Below are positions 26,423 through 38,122 of a stretch of DNA of 64,000 nucleotides, one piece after another. This DNA comes from Candidatus Enterococcus willemsii (lineage in GTDB: Bacteria; Bacillota; Bacilli; Lactobacillales; Enterococcaceae). The translations under genes and the position numbers were made by a program. The stretch covers positions 41,807-105,806 of the forward strand of contig NZ_MAEL01000014.1 of NCBI RefSeq assembly GCF_009933335.1, in the 5' to 3' direction. Below the pieces are notes generated by a model. The model searched no databases and had not been told where the DNA came from. It worked only from the letters and a program-made list of their open reading frames with translations. Position 1 is the first letter of the stretch. Each line of letters opens with the position of its first letter.

Positions 26423-27043
26423 ATGCTAGCAGAAGAATATTTTTTACTAACTTTGCCAAAAAAGGGACAATATTCTATGGGCAATTATCGCCTAGCGATG
26501 GGCTTGGTAGCGGCAGGACTTTCGGATTTGTGTTTTCATGAAGTCATTACACTTGAAAACAAGAAGTTAGTAATTATGCAGGACTTACCAGAAGAACTCC
26601 AAGCTTTGAATCCGCTGTACACGGCAATCAAAAATTTAAAGAAAGCAAGTGTTAAAAAATTAACGGAGTATTATGCAAGTACCTTAAGTAATAAGCGTTT
26701 GCATGTGTTGGAGTCTGCCATTGGTAAGTCGTTAGTAGAGAAAAGACTGATCGAACAAGATACAAAAGACCGCTATTCTGTCAATTCCGTCCAAAGAAAA
26801 CAAGTGATTCAAATGATTCGACAAGAGATTGATTCGCAAGATATATCAAATGAAACCATGGTTCTATTAAGTTTGCTTGAAGCAAGTAAGCAATTGAAAC
26901 AGTATTTTTCTAAGGTGGAAATGGTAGAGATGAAACAGTTAATCAAGGAGTTAAGAAAGCAACCAGAACGGCAAGTATGGGCGCAAATGATTAAGGAAAT
27001 TGATACAACGATCATTATTATTTCCTCGATAAGCGTTTACTAA
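26423..27043 (+). CDS. GPP34 family protein (GOLPH3/VPS74-like)
   Basis: 206 aa. MLAEEYFLLTLPKKGQYS and NYRLAMGLVAAGLSDLC at the start match the GPP34 family, PF05719, whose eukaryotic members GOLPH3 and Vps74 bind phosphatidylinositol-4-phosphate and membrane glycosyltransferases. The bacterial role is poorly known. It is helical, soluble and without a signal. Its ATG follows TAGGAGGCGAAC, 11 bp past the ABC permease, so it is the last gene of the GntR operon. Direct link to lipids in this organism is inference. Confidence 0.75.
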   Translation: MLAEEYFLLTLPKKGQYSMGNYRLAMGLVAAGLSDLCFHEVITLENKKLVIMQDLPEELQALNPLYTAIKNLKKASVKKLTEYYASTLSNKRLHVLESAIGKSLVEKRLIEQDTKDRYSVNSVQRKQVIQMIRQEIDSQDISNETMVLLSLLEASKQLKQYFSKVEMVEMKQLIKELRKQPERQVWAQMIKEIDTTIIIISSISVY

Positions 27044-27085
27044 TTAGAGCGCGAAAGCTCAAGTATTGAAAGCATTTGCCTATTG

Positions 27086-27128
27086 AAAAGGAAATTTTAC
27101 GTGATTTCGTAAAACTTCCTTTTCTTTT
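27086..27128 (+). terminator. Terminator after the GPP34 gene
   Basis: AAAAGGAAATTTTACG pairs with CGTAAAACTTCCTTTT with one internal A-C mismatch; CTTTTG follows. Confidence 0.88.
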
Positions 27129-27186
27129 GTTTGTTTTTCTAGTAAAATATATCACTGAGAGTATACAGGGAAAGGAGATAATTAAA

Positions 27187-27402
27187 ATGAGTACAGGAAT
27201 CGTTATTTTAATTGCAGTTATCGCTTTAGTTGTCGGTGCAATCGGCGGCTTCTTTTTGGCACGTAAATACATGCAAGATTACTTGAAGAAAAATCCTCCC
27301 GTTAATGAGGATATGTTGCGTATGATGATGATGAATATGGGACAAAAACCGTCTGAGAAAAAAATTCGTCAAATGATGCAACAAATGAAAAATCAAAAAT
27401 AA
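27187..27402 (+). CDS. YneF-type membrane protein (UPF0154)
   Basis: 71 aa from the ATG at 27187 behind AAAGGAGATAATT. One membrane helix (about residues 4-26) is followed by [20 protein letters not shown] and a Met-rich end ([20 protein letters not shown]), the UPF0154 hallmark. Upstream in-frame starts would run through the preceding terminator and are rejected. Function unknown. It sits before the exporter genes and is closed by its own terminator. Confidence 0.88.
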   Translation: MSTGIVILIAVIALVVGAIGGFFLARKYMQDYLKKNPPVNEDMLRMMMMNMGQKPSEKKIRQMMQQMKNQK

Positions 27403-27412
27403 TTTTGATTTA

Positions 27413-27440
27413 AGCGGGCTGATTTTCAGTCCGTTTTTTT
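27413..27440 (+). terminator. Terminator after yneF-like gene
   Basis: CGGGCTGA pairs with TCAGTCCG (one G-T pair) around a 3-base loop; seven T follow. Confidence 0.88.
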
Positions 27441-27470
27441 GTTGTCTTATAAAAATAAAGGAGGAAAGAA

Positions 27471-29219
27471 ATGTCGATTTTTAAAAAGTTGGGTTGGTTC
27501 TTTAGACAAGAACGTAAAAGTTATTTGATTGGTGTCACAGCATTAATTGTCGTTTCTGTGATGCAGTTAGTACCTCCAAAGGTGATTGGTATTATTATTG
27601 ATGAGATTGCAGCTGAAAACATTCGATTCAATACGGTGTTATTCTGGGTTTTTATTTTATTTGCTGCTGCATTGGGACAGTATATTTTTCGCTATATTTG
27701 GCGGACACATATTTGGGGGAGTGCTGCTCGGTTAGAGAAGAGTTTACGTAGACAGCTATTCGCTCATTTCACTAAAATGGATGCGGTTTTTTATCAAAAA
27801 TATCGTACGGGTGATTTAATGGCACATGCAACCAATGACTTGAATGCGATTCAAAATGTGGCAGGTGCAGGTATGCTGACGTTCGTCGATTCATTTATTA
27901 CTGGTAGTATGACGATTGCAGCTATGATTTTATTTATCGATTGGCGTTTGACGCTAATTGCTTTAATTCCGTTACCGTTACTAGCGCTTACGTCACGGGT
28001 GTTAGGATCAAAACTTCATGATGCCTTTCGTGATTCGCAAGCAGCTTTTTCCAGCATTAATGATAAGACGCAAGAAAGTGTCACTGGTATGAAAGTAATT
28101 AAAACGTTCGGACAAGAAAAAGAAGATATTGCTGATTTTTCAGAGAAAATTGACCATGCGATTGTTAAAAATCGCCGGGTGAGTTTTTTGGATGCCTTGT
28201 TTGATCCTTTTATTACAATAGTGATTGGTTTGTCGTACGTCTTAACGATTATTGTCGGTGGTAATTTTATTATGAAAGATGTTATTAGTATTGGGCAATT
28301 GGTTTCATTTGTCAGTTATATTGGGATGCTTGTTTGGCCGATGTTTGCTATGGGACGTTTGTTTAATGTGTTGGAGCGCGGCAATGCGAGTTACGATCGT
28401 GTAGCAGAACTTTTGCGTGAGCAGACGCATATTATTGAAGCAGATGATGCGGTAACAACACCAGCTCAAGGGCAATTACAAGTGAATATTGAACGCTTTA
28501 GTTATCCCAAGGAAGAGACTGTATTAGAAGATATTCAGTTTTCTTTAGACGAAGGAGAAGTTATTGGGATTGTTGGGAAAACAGGGGCTGGCAAAACAAC
28601 GCTTCTGAAATTAATTATGCGAGAATATGATTCTTTTACAGGAAATATTTCATTTGGAAATCATTCGTTGAAAGAGTATTCGTTAGATGCATTGTTACAA
28701 TCGATTGGTTATGTACCGCAAGATCATTTCCTATTCTCAATGACTATTCGAGATAATATTCGATTTGCAGAGCCACATGCTAGTCAAGGAAAAGTCGAGA
28801 AAGCAGCTCGTTTGGCACAAATTGATGAAGATATTAAAGAATTTCCGGAAAGTTATGACACAATGGTTGGTGAACGTGGTGTTTCCTTATCCGGTGGTCA
28901 GAAACAACGGATTTCGATTGCACGAGCGTTGCTAGTAGAACCTGAACTGCTCATTTTAGATGATGCCTTGTCGGCTGTTGATGCCAAAACTGAAGAAGCG
29001 ATTTTGCATAATCTAAAGGAGATACGTCATAATAAATCAACTATTATCGCCGCACATCGTTTAAGTAGTGTGATGCATGCCAAAGAAATTTTAGTTGTAG
29101 ATGAAGGTCGTATTACAGAACGTGGCACCCACGAACAATTACTTGCACAAAATGGCTGGTATAAACGCATGTGGGAGAAACAACAATTAGAAGCAAAAAT
29201 TGAAGGGAGTGAGGGATAA
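27471..29219 (+). CDS. Heterodimeric ABC multidrug exporter, subunit 1
   Basis: 582 aa half-transporter: six membrane helices in the first 310 residues, then the ATPase. Walker A is GKTGAGKTT near 368 and the signature is LSGGQKQR. Walker B ends ILDDALSAVD, so an Asp stands where the catalytic Glu is expected. In heterodimers such as LmrCD, BmrCD and TM287/288, exactly one subunit has this change. Its intact signature would serve the partner's site. The next gene overlaps its stop by one base. Likely exports hydrophobic drugs or lipids; substrate unknown. Confidence 0.9.
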   Translation: MSIFKKLGWFFRQERKSYLIGVTALIVVSVMQLVPPKVIGIIIDEIAAENIRFNTVLFWVFILFAAALGQYIFRYIWRTHIWGSAARLEKSLRRQLFAHFTKMDAVFYQKYRTGDLMAHATNDLNAIQNVAGAGMLTFVDSFITGSMTIAAMILFIDWRLTLIALIPLPLLALTSRVLGSKLHDAFRDSQAAFSSINDKTQESVTGMKVIKTFGQEKEDIADFSEKIDHAIVKNRRVSFLDALFDPFITIVIGLSYVLTIIVGGNFIMKDVISIGQLVSFVSYIGMLVWPMFAMGRLFNVLERGNASYDRVAELLREQTHIIEADDAVTTPAQGQLQVNIERFSYPKEETVLEDIQFSLDEGEVIGIVGKTGAGKTTLLKLIMREYDSFTGNISFGNHSLKEYSLDALLQSIGYVPQDHFLFSMTIRDNIRFAEPHASQGKVEKAARLAQIDEDIKEFPESYDTMVGERGVSLSGGQKQRISIARALLVEPELLILDDALSAVDAKTEEAILHNLKEIRHNKSTIIAAHRLSSVMHAKEILVVDEGRITERGTHEQLLAQNGWYKRMWEKQQLEAKIEGSEG

Positions 29220-30997
29220 TGCAACGACAATCGGAATGGACAAAATCAATTCCTATGAAAGAACAACTAACGATTATTAAACGTCTCTTAGCGTTTGCGA
29301 AACCTTTTAGGAGCACGTTTGCTGTTGCTATCTTTTTCTCTTTCATTCTTTCGGTCATCAATATCTTCTTACCAAGAATTTTGCAGACCTTGATTGATAA
29401 TTATTTAAAAGGAAAAACAGCCACTACGCAAATTATTTTATTTTTCGCAGGATTGTATCTTCTAGGAACATTACTAAAAGCCACGGTTTGGTTTTTTCAA
29501 TGGTTCCTATATTCAATGGGTTCACTGAAAACATATCAGTATATTCGGGTGAAGTTATTTGAAAAATTACACACCTTGGGCATGCGTTACTTTGACCAAA
29601 CACCTGCTGGATCAATTGTTTCGCGGGTAACCAATGATACGGAAACGCTTTTTGAATTTTGGTATGTCTTTTTATCTGTTTTAACCGGAATTTTTGCGGT
29701 AGTTACGTCATTTGTGGCAATGTTTCAAATTAGTGTAAAAGTTTCTTTGCTGAATCTAATTTTTTTACCTATTTTGCTTTTTGTTATTTGGTATTACCAG
29801 AAATATAGCTCGCGGGTTTATCGTCAAATGCGTGAACGCTTAAGTCAGTTGAATACCAAACTGAATGAATCGATTTCCGGGATGCGCATTATTCAACAAT
29901 TCCGACAAGAAAAACGCTTGAAGCAAGAATTCGAGACAACTAATGATGAGTATTTAGAAACACGGTATGCGATGATTCGCATGAATTCACTTTTATTGGC
30001 ACCGATTATCAATTTGCTTTATGCATTAGCAGTTGCTTTGTCATTAACAGTTTTTGGTTTCGATGCGTTGACGACTTTAGTTGAAGCAGGGATGATTTAT
30101 GCGTTTACTACCTACGTCCAAGGATTTTTTAATCCGATGACGCGAATGATGGATTCATTAAGTGTTTTCACAGATGGGATTGTTGCAGGAAGTCGTATCT
30201 TGAAGATTATGGATGATGAAGAATACACACCACAACAAAATATCGGAGCAAATGAAACGATTTTAGCTGGAAAAATTGAATTTCGCAACGTTAGTTTCTC
30301 TTATGATGGGCAACACAATGTTTTGCAAAATATTTCCTTTATTGCCAATCCAGGAGAGACCGTCGCTTTAGTTGGACATACAGGTAGTGGGAAAAGTTCG
30401 ATTATCAATGTCCTAATGCGTTTTTATGAATTTGGCGAAGGTCAAATTTTGATTGATGATAAAGATATTCGTGATTTTTCTTTAGAAGAATTGCGCCAAA
30501 AAATGGGACTTGTTTTGCAAGATGCCTTTATGTTTTACGGAGATATTTCTGATAATATTCGGTTACTTAACAAAGACATTACCGATGAAGAAGTCGTTGA
30601 AGCGGCGAGATTTGTCCAAGCGGATAAATTTATTACGCAATTACCTGACGGCTATCATGCCAAAGTGATTGAACGAGGAGCGAGTTATTCAAGTGGTCAG
30701 CGTCAACTGATCTCTTTTGCTCGAACGATGGTCACCAATCCGAAAATTTTAGTGTTGGATGAAGCGACAGCAAATATCGATACAGAGACTGAAGGGTATA
30801 TCCAAGAAGGGCTTGCCAACATGCGTCAAGGTCGTACAACTATTGCCATCGCTCATCGTCTATCGACCATTCGTGATGCTGATTTGATTTTAGTATTAGA
30901 TAAAGGAAAAATAGTGGAACGTGGAAATCATGAAAGTTTAATCGCTCAACAAGGATTGTATGCAGACATGTACCAATTGCAATCAATGCAATCGTAA
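29219..30997 (+). CDS. Heterodimeric ABC multidrug exporter, subunit 2
   Basis: 592 aa, same layout as its partner. Walker A is GHTGSGKSS near 385, Walker B is LVLDEATANID with the catalytic Glu intact, but the signature reads YSSGQRQ instead of LSGGQ. Combined with subunit 1, this gives one consensus ATP site (Walker motifs here, signature there) and one degenerate site. The ATG overlaps the previous TAA. A strong terminator follows. Confidence 0.9.
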   Translation: MQRQSEWTKSIPMKEQLTIIKRLLAFAKPFRSTFAVAIFFSFILSVINIFLPRILQTLIDNYLKGKTATTQIILFFAGLYLLGTLLKATVWFFQWFLYSMGSLKTYQYIRVKLFEKLHTLGMRYFDQTPAGSIVSRVTNDTETLFEFWYVFLSVLTGIFAVVTSFVAMFQISVKVSLLNLIFLPILLFVIWYYQKYSSRVYRQMRERLSQLNTKLNESISGMRIIQQFRQEKRLKQEFETTNDEYLETRYAMIRMNSLLLAPIINLLYALAVALSLTVFGFDALTTLVEAGMIYAFTTYVQGFFNPMTRMMDSLSVFTDGIVAGSRILKIMDDEEYTPQQNIGANETILAGKIEFRNVSFSYDGQHNVLQNISFIANPGETVALVGHTGSGKSSIINVLMRFYEFGEGQILIDDKDIRDFSLEELRQKMGLVLQDAFMFYGDISDNIRLLNKDITDEEVVEAARFVQADKFITQLPDGYHAKVIERGASYSSGQRQLISFARTMVTNPKILVLDEATANIDTETEGYIQEGLANMRQGRTTIAIAHRLSTIRDADLILVLDKGKIVERGNHESLIAQQGLYADMYQLQSMQS

Positions 30998-31038
30998 AAA
31001 AACGCGCTATCGATTATGTATTCGATGGCGCGTTTTTT
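30997..31038 (+). terminator. Terminator after the ABC exporter
   Basis: AAAACGCGCTATCGA pairs with TCGATGGCGCGTTTT (one T-G pair), flanked by A and T runs. It may also serve the minus-strand RpiR gene. Confidence 0.93.
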
Positions 31039-31053
31039 AGCTCTAATTAAATT

Positions 31054-31971
31054 TTAGTTAGGTAAAAAGGAGTCGGTAAATTGAAGTAAAGCCATCGGAG
31101 GTTCTTCCATGACAGGTGAGGTGCTGGTTCGTTTGTCAAAGGCTTCACCTAAATTGATTAAATGCGTAAGGTTCTGATGATAATTTTTTGAAAAGACCGC
31201 AGCGTACAATACATCCAGAAGATAACAAATTGACGTCGATGTCGTAAAATTGCCTATTTTGGAGTAAAGTCTTTCTCGGGTAGTCATGGATAAATTGCAA
31301 TCAGATGCTTGACTAATTGTACTTTCGCCAATACTTGTCAAACTAATTACACTGGCTCCTTGCTGTTTTAATACGGGCAAAATTTGTTTAAGCATATGAT
31401 TTTCACCTGTATAAGAAATTAAAATAGCACACGTTGTTTCTTCGCAACTATGCGCCTCATATACATGTTCGCCAATAATTTCAGCAACTGCTGTTCGTTT
31501 TTTTAATCGTCGCATTTTAAGGGCGAAATCTTGTGAGATTAAAATATTTGCGTTTGAAGTAAAGATTTTAATTTCCTTTGCGCAATCGAGAAGCTCGGTT
31601 GCTTTTTTTAACTGATCATAATGTAACAGCGAAAGTGTATCTTCAATAGTTGTTTGTTCAAGTGCAGCAATTTTTTGGGCAATTGTCAAAAGACCATCTG
31701 TTTGCTTAAATGGTAAGTTGGGATCAATAGCTTCAAAATGGCTATTTAAGTAACGTTGTTCTTCAATGAATGCTGTTTTTAAATCTGACCACCCTTGATA
31801 GCCTAATTTTTTTGCTAAGCGAATCAGAGTGGAAGGATGGACGAACGTAGCTGTTGCGATTTCTTTGATTGTTTGTTCGTCAATTGCCGTACTTTGTTGA
31901 AGAATATAATCAACCAAGTTTTGTTCGGCAGGTGAAAAATTTGTTTCCTGCATTTTTTCAACAAGTAGCAT
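31054..31971 (-). CDS. RpiR-family regulator of the beta-glucoside genes
   Basis: 305 aa from the ATG at 31971, behind AGAGGTGCTTCT; an in-frame start 75 bp upstream has no ribosome site. The N-terminal HTH_6 domain includes TIKEIATATFVHPSTLIRLAKKLG. A SIS sugar-phosphate domain covers about residues 120-260 (CAILISYTGENH, ASVISLTSIGES). Such regulators sense phosphosugars. It is divergent from three phospho-beta-glucosidase genes, which are its probable targets through the shared 218-bp region. Confidence 0.88.
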   Translation of the reverse strand: MLLVEKMQETNFSPAEQNLVDYILQQSTAIDEQTIKEIATATFVHPSTLIRLAKKLGYQGWSDLKTAFIEEQRYLNSHFEAIDPNLPFKQTDGLLTIAQKIAALEQTTIEDTLSLLHYDQLKKATELLDCAKEIKIFTSNANILISQDFALKMRRLKKRTAVAEIIGEHVYEAHSCEETTCAILISYTGENHMLKQILPVLKQQGASVISLTSIGESTISQASDCNLSMTTRERLYSKIGNFTTSTSICYLLDVLYAAVFSKNYHQNLTHLINLGEAFDKRTSTSPVMEEPPMALLQFTDSFLPN

Positions 31972-32048
31972 AGAAGCACCTCTTTGTTTACGAAATTTTA
32001 TTAAAGTTTGTAAATGAATTGTAACGGTAAATAGAATAAAAAGCAAAA

Positions 32049-32063
32049 ATGTAAACGCTATTT
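32049..32063 (+). promoter_or_regulatory. Candidate cre site for CcpA
   Basis: ATGTAAACGCTATTT matches the cre consensus (WTGNAANCGNWNNCW) at all but one position. It lies about 80 bp upstream of the promoter of the GH4 gene and close to the rpiR start. The same bases form TGTAAA-N5-TTTACA, so it could also belong to the RpiR operator set. Confidence 0.55.
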
Positions 32064-32125
32064 ACAAAAAGGTCACTTTTATTTAGAAAGAATTGTAAAT
32101 TTTGTTGGAAAAAAGCTTCGCTATC

Positions 32126-32166
32126 TTGCTTATTGTATTTACATGATAGATAATCATGTTGTAAAT
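32126..32166 (+). promoter_or_regulatory. Promoter and inverted-repeat operator of the beta-glucosidase operon
   Basis: TTGCTT (32126-32131) and GATAAT (32149-32154) are spaced by 17 bp. ATTTACATGAT (32137-32147) pairs with ATCATG-TT-GTAAAT (32153-32166) around the -10. This is a plausible binding site for the divergent RpiR protein. Confidence 0.6.
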
Positions 32167-32189
32167 AAATTCGAAGGAGCGATTGATAA

Positions 32190-33566
32190 ATGACAAAAGG
32201 CGTAAAGATTGTAACAATTGGTGGAGGAAGTAGTTACACTCCGGAGTTAATGGAAGGTTTTATCAAACGTTATGATGATTTACCAATTCGTGAAATTTGG
32301 TTAGTAGATATTGAAGCAGGAAAAGAAAAATTAGAAATTGTTGGTGAAATGGCGCAACGTATGTGGGATGCTTCTCCTTACGATGTAAAAGTTCATTTAA
32401 CGTTAGATCGTGAAGAAGCATTGAAAGATGCTGATTTTGTGACGACACAATTCCGTGTTGGTTTATTGAATGCTCGTGTGAAAGATGAGCGTATCCCTGC
32501 ATACTATGGCATGTTAGGTCAAGAAACAAACGGTGCCGGTGGTATGTTTAAAGCATTCCGTACAATTCCAATTATTTTAGGAATTGTCGAAGATATGAAA
32601 CGCTTATGTCCAAATGCATGGTTAATCAACTTCACCAACCCAGCAGGTATGGTAACAGAAGCAATCGTTCGTTATGGTAAATGGGACCGTGTCATTGGTT
32701 TATGTAATGTACCAGTTGGTGCCATCATGGTTGAACCTGGCTTGATTGGTAAAAAAGAAGATGAATTAATTTACAAATTTGCAGGTGTCAATCATTTCCA
32801 CTGGCACAAAGTCGCTGACTTAGAAGGAAATGACGTCACATTAGATATCATTGATCGCTTGTATGAAGAAGACAATGGCTTACCTAAAAATATCTTTGAT
32901 GTACCATTCTACAAAGAACAATTACATCAAATGAAGATGATTCCTTGTGGTTACCACCGCTACTACTATCGCCAAGAAGAAATGTTGGAACATGCACTAG
33001 AAGAGTACAAGACAATTGGTACTCGTGCGCAACAAGTAAAAGAAACGGAAGCAGAATTATTTGAATTATACAAAGATCCAAACTTAGATCATAAACCAGA
33101 ACAATTAGAAAAACGTGGTGGTGCACATTATTCAGATGCTGCTTGCGAAACGATTGCTTCGATTTATGCCAATAAAAATACACAAATTGTTGTTTCAACA
33201 AAAAACAATGGGACAGTTCCAGATCTTCCAGCAGATTGTGTAGTAGAAGTGATGGCTTATGTGGGCGCAGACGGTGCTCGTACTGTTGCCTTTGGCGAAT
33301 TACCAACAGCTGAAAAAGGTTGGTTGCAAGTGATGAAAGCTATGGAATTACTAACTATTGAAGCTGCTGTAACAGGTGATTATGGTACAGCATTACAAGC
33401 ATTTACAATCAATCCATTAGTACCTTCTGGTGAAACAGCTCGTCGTGTCATGAATGAATTGTTTATTGCGCATAAAGCACATTTACCACAATTTAAAGAA
33501 ACAATTGAGCGTCTAGAAAATGAAGGCGTTGAAGTAAAAGATGAGATTGCAAAAGAATTAGTTTAA
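32190..33566 (+). CDS. 6-phospho-beta-glucosidase, GH4 family
   Basis: 458 aa. GH4 enzymes hydrolyse phosphorylated glycosides by a redox mechanism that needs NAD+ and a divalent metal. The N-terminal KIVTIGGGSSYTPELMEG is the NAD-binding signature of the phospho-beta-glucosidase (LicH/CelF) branch. LINFTNPAGMVTEA and GLCNVPVG contain the metal-binding Asn and Cys, and GVNHFHW the His. The ATG follows GAAGGAGCGATTGATAA. First gene of the operon; GH1 enzymes follow. Confidence 0.9.
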   Translation: MTKGVKIVTIGGGSSYTPELMEGFIKRYDDLPIREIWLVDIEAGKEKLEIVGEMAQRMWDASPYDVKVHLTLDREEALKDADFVTTQFRVGLLNARVKDERIPAYYGMLGQETNGAGGMFKAFRTIPIILGIVEDMKRLCPNAWLINFTNPAGMVTEAIVRYGKWDRVIGLCNVPVGAIMVEPGLIGKKEDELIYKFAGVNHFHWHKVADLEGNDVTLDIIDRLYEEDNGLPKNIFDVPFYKEQLHQMKMIPCGYHRYYYRQEEMLEHALEEYKTIGTRAQQVKETEAELFELYKDPNLDHKPEQLEKRGGAHYSDAACETIASIYANKNTQIVVSTKNNGTVPDLPADCVVEVMAYVGADGARTVAFGELPTAEKGWLQVMKAMELLTIEAAVTGDYGTALQAFTINPLVPSGETARRVMNELFIAHKAHLPQFKETIERLENEGVEVKDEIAKELV

Positions 33567-33569
33567 TAA

Positions 33570-35021
<1,452 letters not shown>

Positions 35022-35027
35022 TAATGT

Positions 35028-35069
35028 AGAAAAGCCATGTGACAAGCCCTGTTGCATGGCTTTTCTTTG
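35028..35069 (+). terminator. Hairpin/terminator between the two GH1 genes
   Basis: AGAAAAGCCATG pairs perfectly with CATGGCTTTTCT around a 15-base loop and is followed by TTGAAAGG. The following T run is short, so it may only reduce expression of the second GH1 gene. Confidence 0.75.
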
Positions 35070-35078
35070 AAAGGATGA

Positions 35079-36547
<1,469 letters not shown>

Positions 36548-36548
<1 letters not shown>

Positions 36549-36574
36549 AAACACGAGGGTTGCCTCGTGTTTTC
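36548..36574. terminator. Terminator between GH1 and MATE genes
   Basis: AAAACACGAGG pairs with CCTCGTGTTTT around GTTG. A/T runs on both sides mean it can serve both converging genes. Confidence 0.9.
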
Positions 36575-36589
36575 GTTTGCTAATAGATT

Positions 36590-37969
36590 TTAAATTTGTA
36601 CAGTTTCTGCTTGATTATCCGTTTGAATGACGGATTTTGTTTGCCAGATGCCTGAACGCCATCGTCGAATCATGAGAATACTTCGCAATGCTTCATCAAT
36701 AGCATAAGCGACCCAAACTCCTAATAAGCCCATTTTAGCTACAATAGCTAAGGTATAAGAAAAAGGTAGACTAATCGCCCATAAGACCAACAAGCTACAA
36801 ATAAGCGGGAATTTAACGTCTCCACTCGCATTTAAGGCACCAACTAATATCATATTGATTGCTCGAACAGATTCAAGCACGATTTCTACAAGGAAAACAT
36901 TTTTGGAAATTGCAATAACTTCTTGATTCGTAGTAAAAATGCCCATGATTGGTTCAATGAATAAATAGGTAATCACACAAATAAATAAGGTGACACCAAC
37001 CCCAATGATGACTGTCCGCATGCCACGTTTTGAGGCACGATCAAATTGACCTGCGCCGACATTTCGCCCAATCATAATTTGATTGCCTTGGCTCATTGCT
37101 GCAGCTACTAAATAAACAAATTGTGAAATAGCCGTGATATAAGATTTGGCAATTAATACGCTAGAACCTAAGGAAGCAACAATCATTGTCACGACGACCT
37201 GTGCGCCTTGATAAGATAGGGATTCGCCAGAAGAAGGTAGCCCGTAAGTTAAAATTGATTTTAGGACAGGCAGCGAAACTTTTTTTAATCGAATAGAAAA
37301 AATCGAAAAACCAATATGCCTATTTAATAGAAACAAAGCAATAATTAAACCAATTGTATTTCCGAAAACACTGGCAAAAGCCAAACCAGTCACACCGAAA
37401 TTTGGCAAACCGAAGGGACTGTATAAGGCAAAATAATTCCCGATAACAGCTAAAATACTAGCAGCCATTGGAACAAGCAAAGCAGGTCTTGTGAAGCTAT
37501 GTGTACGTAAGACAGCAATCACTACCGCTGTAATTGCTGAAAGAAATAAACTCCCGCCATAGATTTGTAAATAGCTTTTTCCAATGGCGATTAATTCAGC
37601 ATCTAAATTCATAAAATGCAATAAAGGGGTTGAAAAGAATAGAAAAACAAAGCTGATGAGTAAACCGATAGCGAAAGAACCAAATAGCGCTGTCTGGATG
37701 ACACCTTTAATCTCCTTATGCTTTTCTGCACCGAGTAACTGAGCGATAATAATTTGTGTTCCGACAGTAATAAATCCATAAATAAAAACAGATAAATTCA
37801 ATAGTTGGTTGGATGCTCCTACAGCCGCAACAGCAGGTTCAGAATAGTGAGAAATCATCCAGACGTTGATATTTCCAATAACCACTCGTAAAAATAGTTC
37901 AATGAAAATAGGCCAACTGAGAAAGAAAAGTTCACTATCTGATGCGTTAAAAAATCTTTTTCTTGTCAA
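36590..37969 (-). CDS. MATE-family efflux protein
   Basis: 459 aa with twelve hydrophobic segments in two MatE halves. The start is a TTG at 37969 placed by AGAGAGG. EPAVAAVGASNQLLNL and GRNVGAGQFDRASKRG are characteristic of the family, as is GASNQ near residue 50. These exporters use Na+ or H+ gradients to remove cationic drugs or metabolites. Substrate unknown. It is alone on the minus strand beside trxB. Confidence 0.88.
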   Translation of the reverse strand: MTRKRFFNASDSELFFLSWPIFIELFLRVVIGNINVWMISHYSEPAVAAVGASNQLLNLSVFIYGFITVGTQIIIAQLLGAEKHKEIKGVIQTALFGSFAIGLLISFVFLFFSTPLLHFMNLDAELIAIGKSYLQIYGGSLFLSAITAVVIAVLRTHSFTRPALLVPMAASILAVIGNYFALYSPFGLPNFGVTGLAFASVFGNTIGLIIALFLLNRHIGFSIFSIRLKKVSLPVLKSILTYGLPSSGESLSYQGAQVVVTMIVASLGSSVLIAKSYITAISQFVYLVAAAMSQGNQIMIGRNVGAGQFDRASKRGMRTVIIGVGVTLFICVITYLFIEPIMGIFTTNQEVIAISKNVFLVEIVLESVRAINMILVGALNASGDVKFPLICSLLVLWAISLPFSYTLAIVAKMGLLGVWVAYAIDEALRSILMIRRWRSGIWQTKSVIQTDNQAETVQI

Positions 37970-38061
37970 AAGCGTGTGCCTCTCTTATAGTAAGTATTTG
38001 TAATGTCTTAAAAATTGTACAGTATAAGAAAGAAAAGTCAATCATATTTTCAAGCATAACG

Positions 38062-38091
38062 TTAGACAGAAAAAACAGAAGGCAGTAAAGT
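38062..38091 (+). promoter_or_regulatory. Possible trxB promoter
   Basis: TTAGAC (38062-38067) and TAAAGT (38086-38091) are spaced by 18 bp, 31 bp before the trxB start. Modest match. Confidence 0.35.
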
Positions 38092-38122
38092 ATGAAGTAC
38101 TTGAACAATCGGAGGGAAAAAA

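Noticed and set aside
27076..27186. Longer N-terminus for the YneF-like protein
   Set aside because: It would start inside the preceding terminator; the ATG at 27187 has a good ribosome site and gives the family length.
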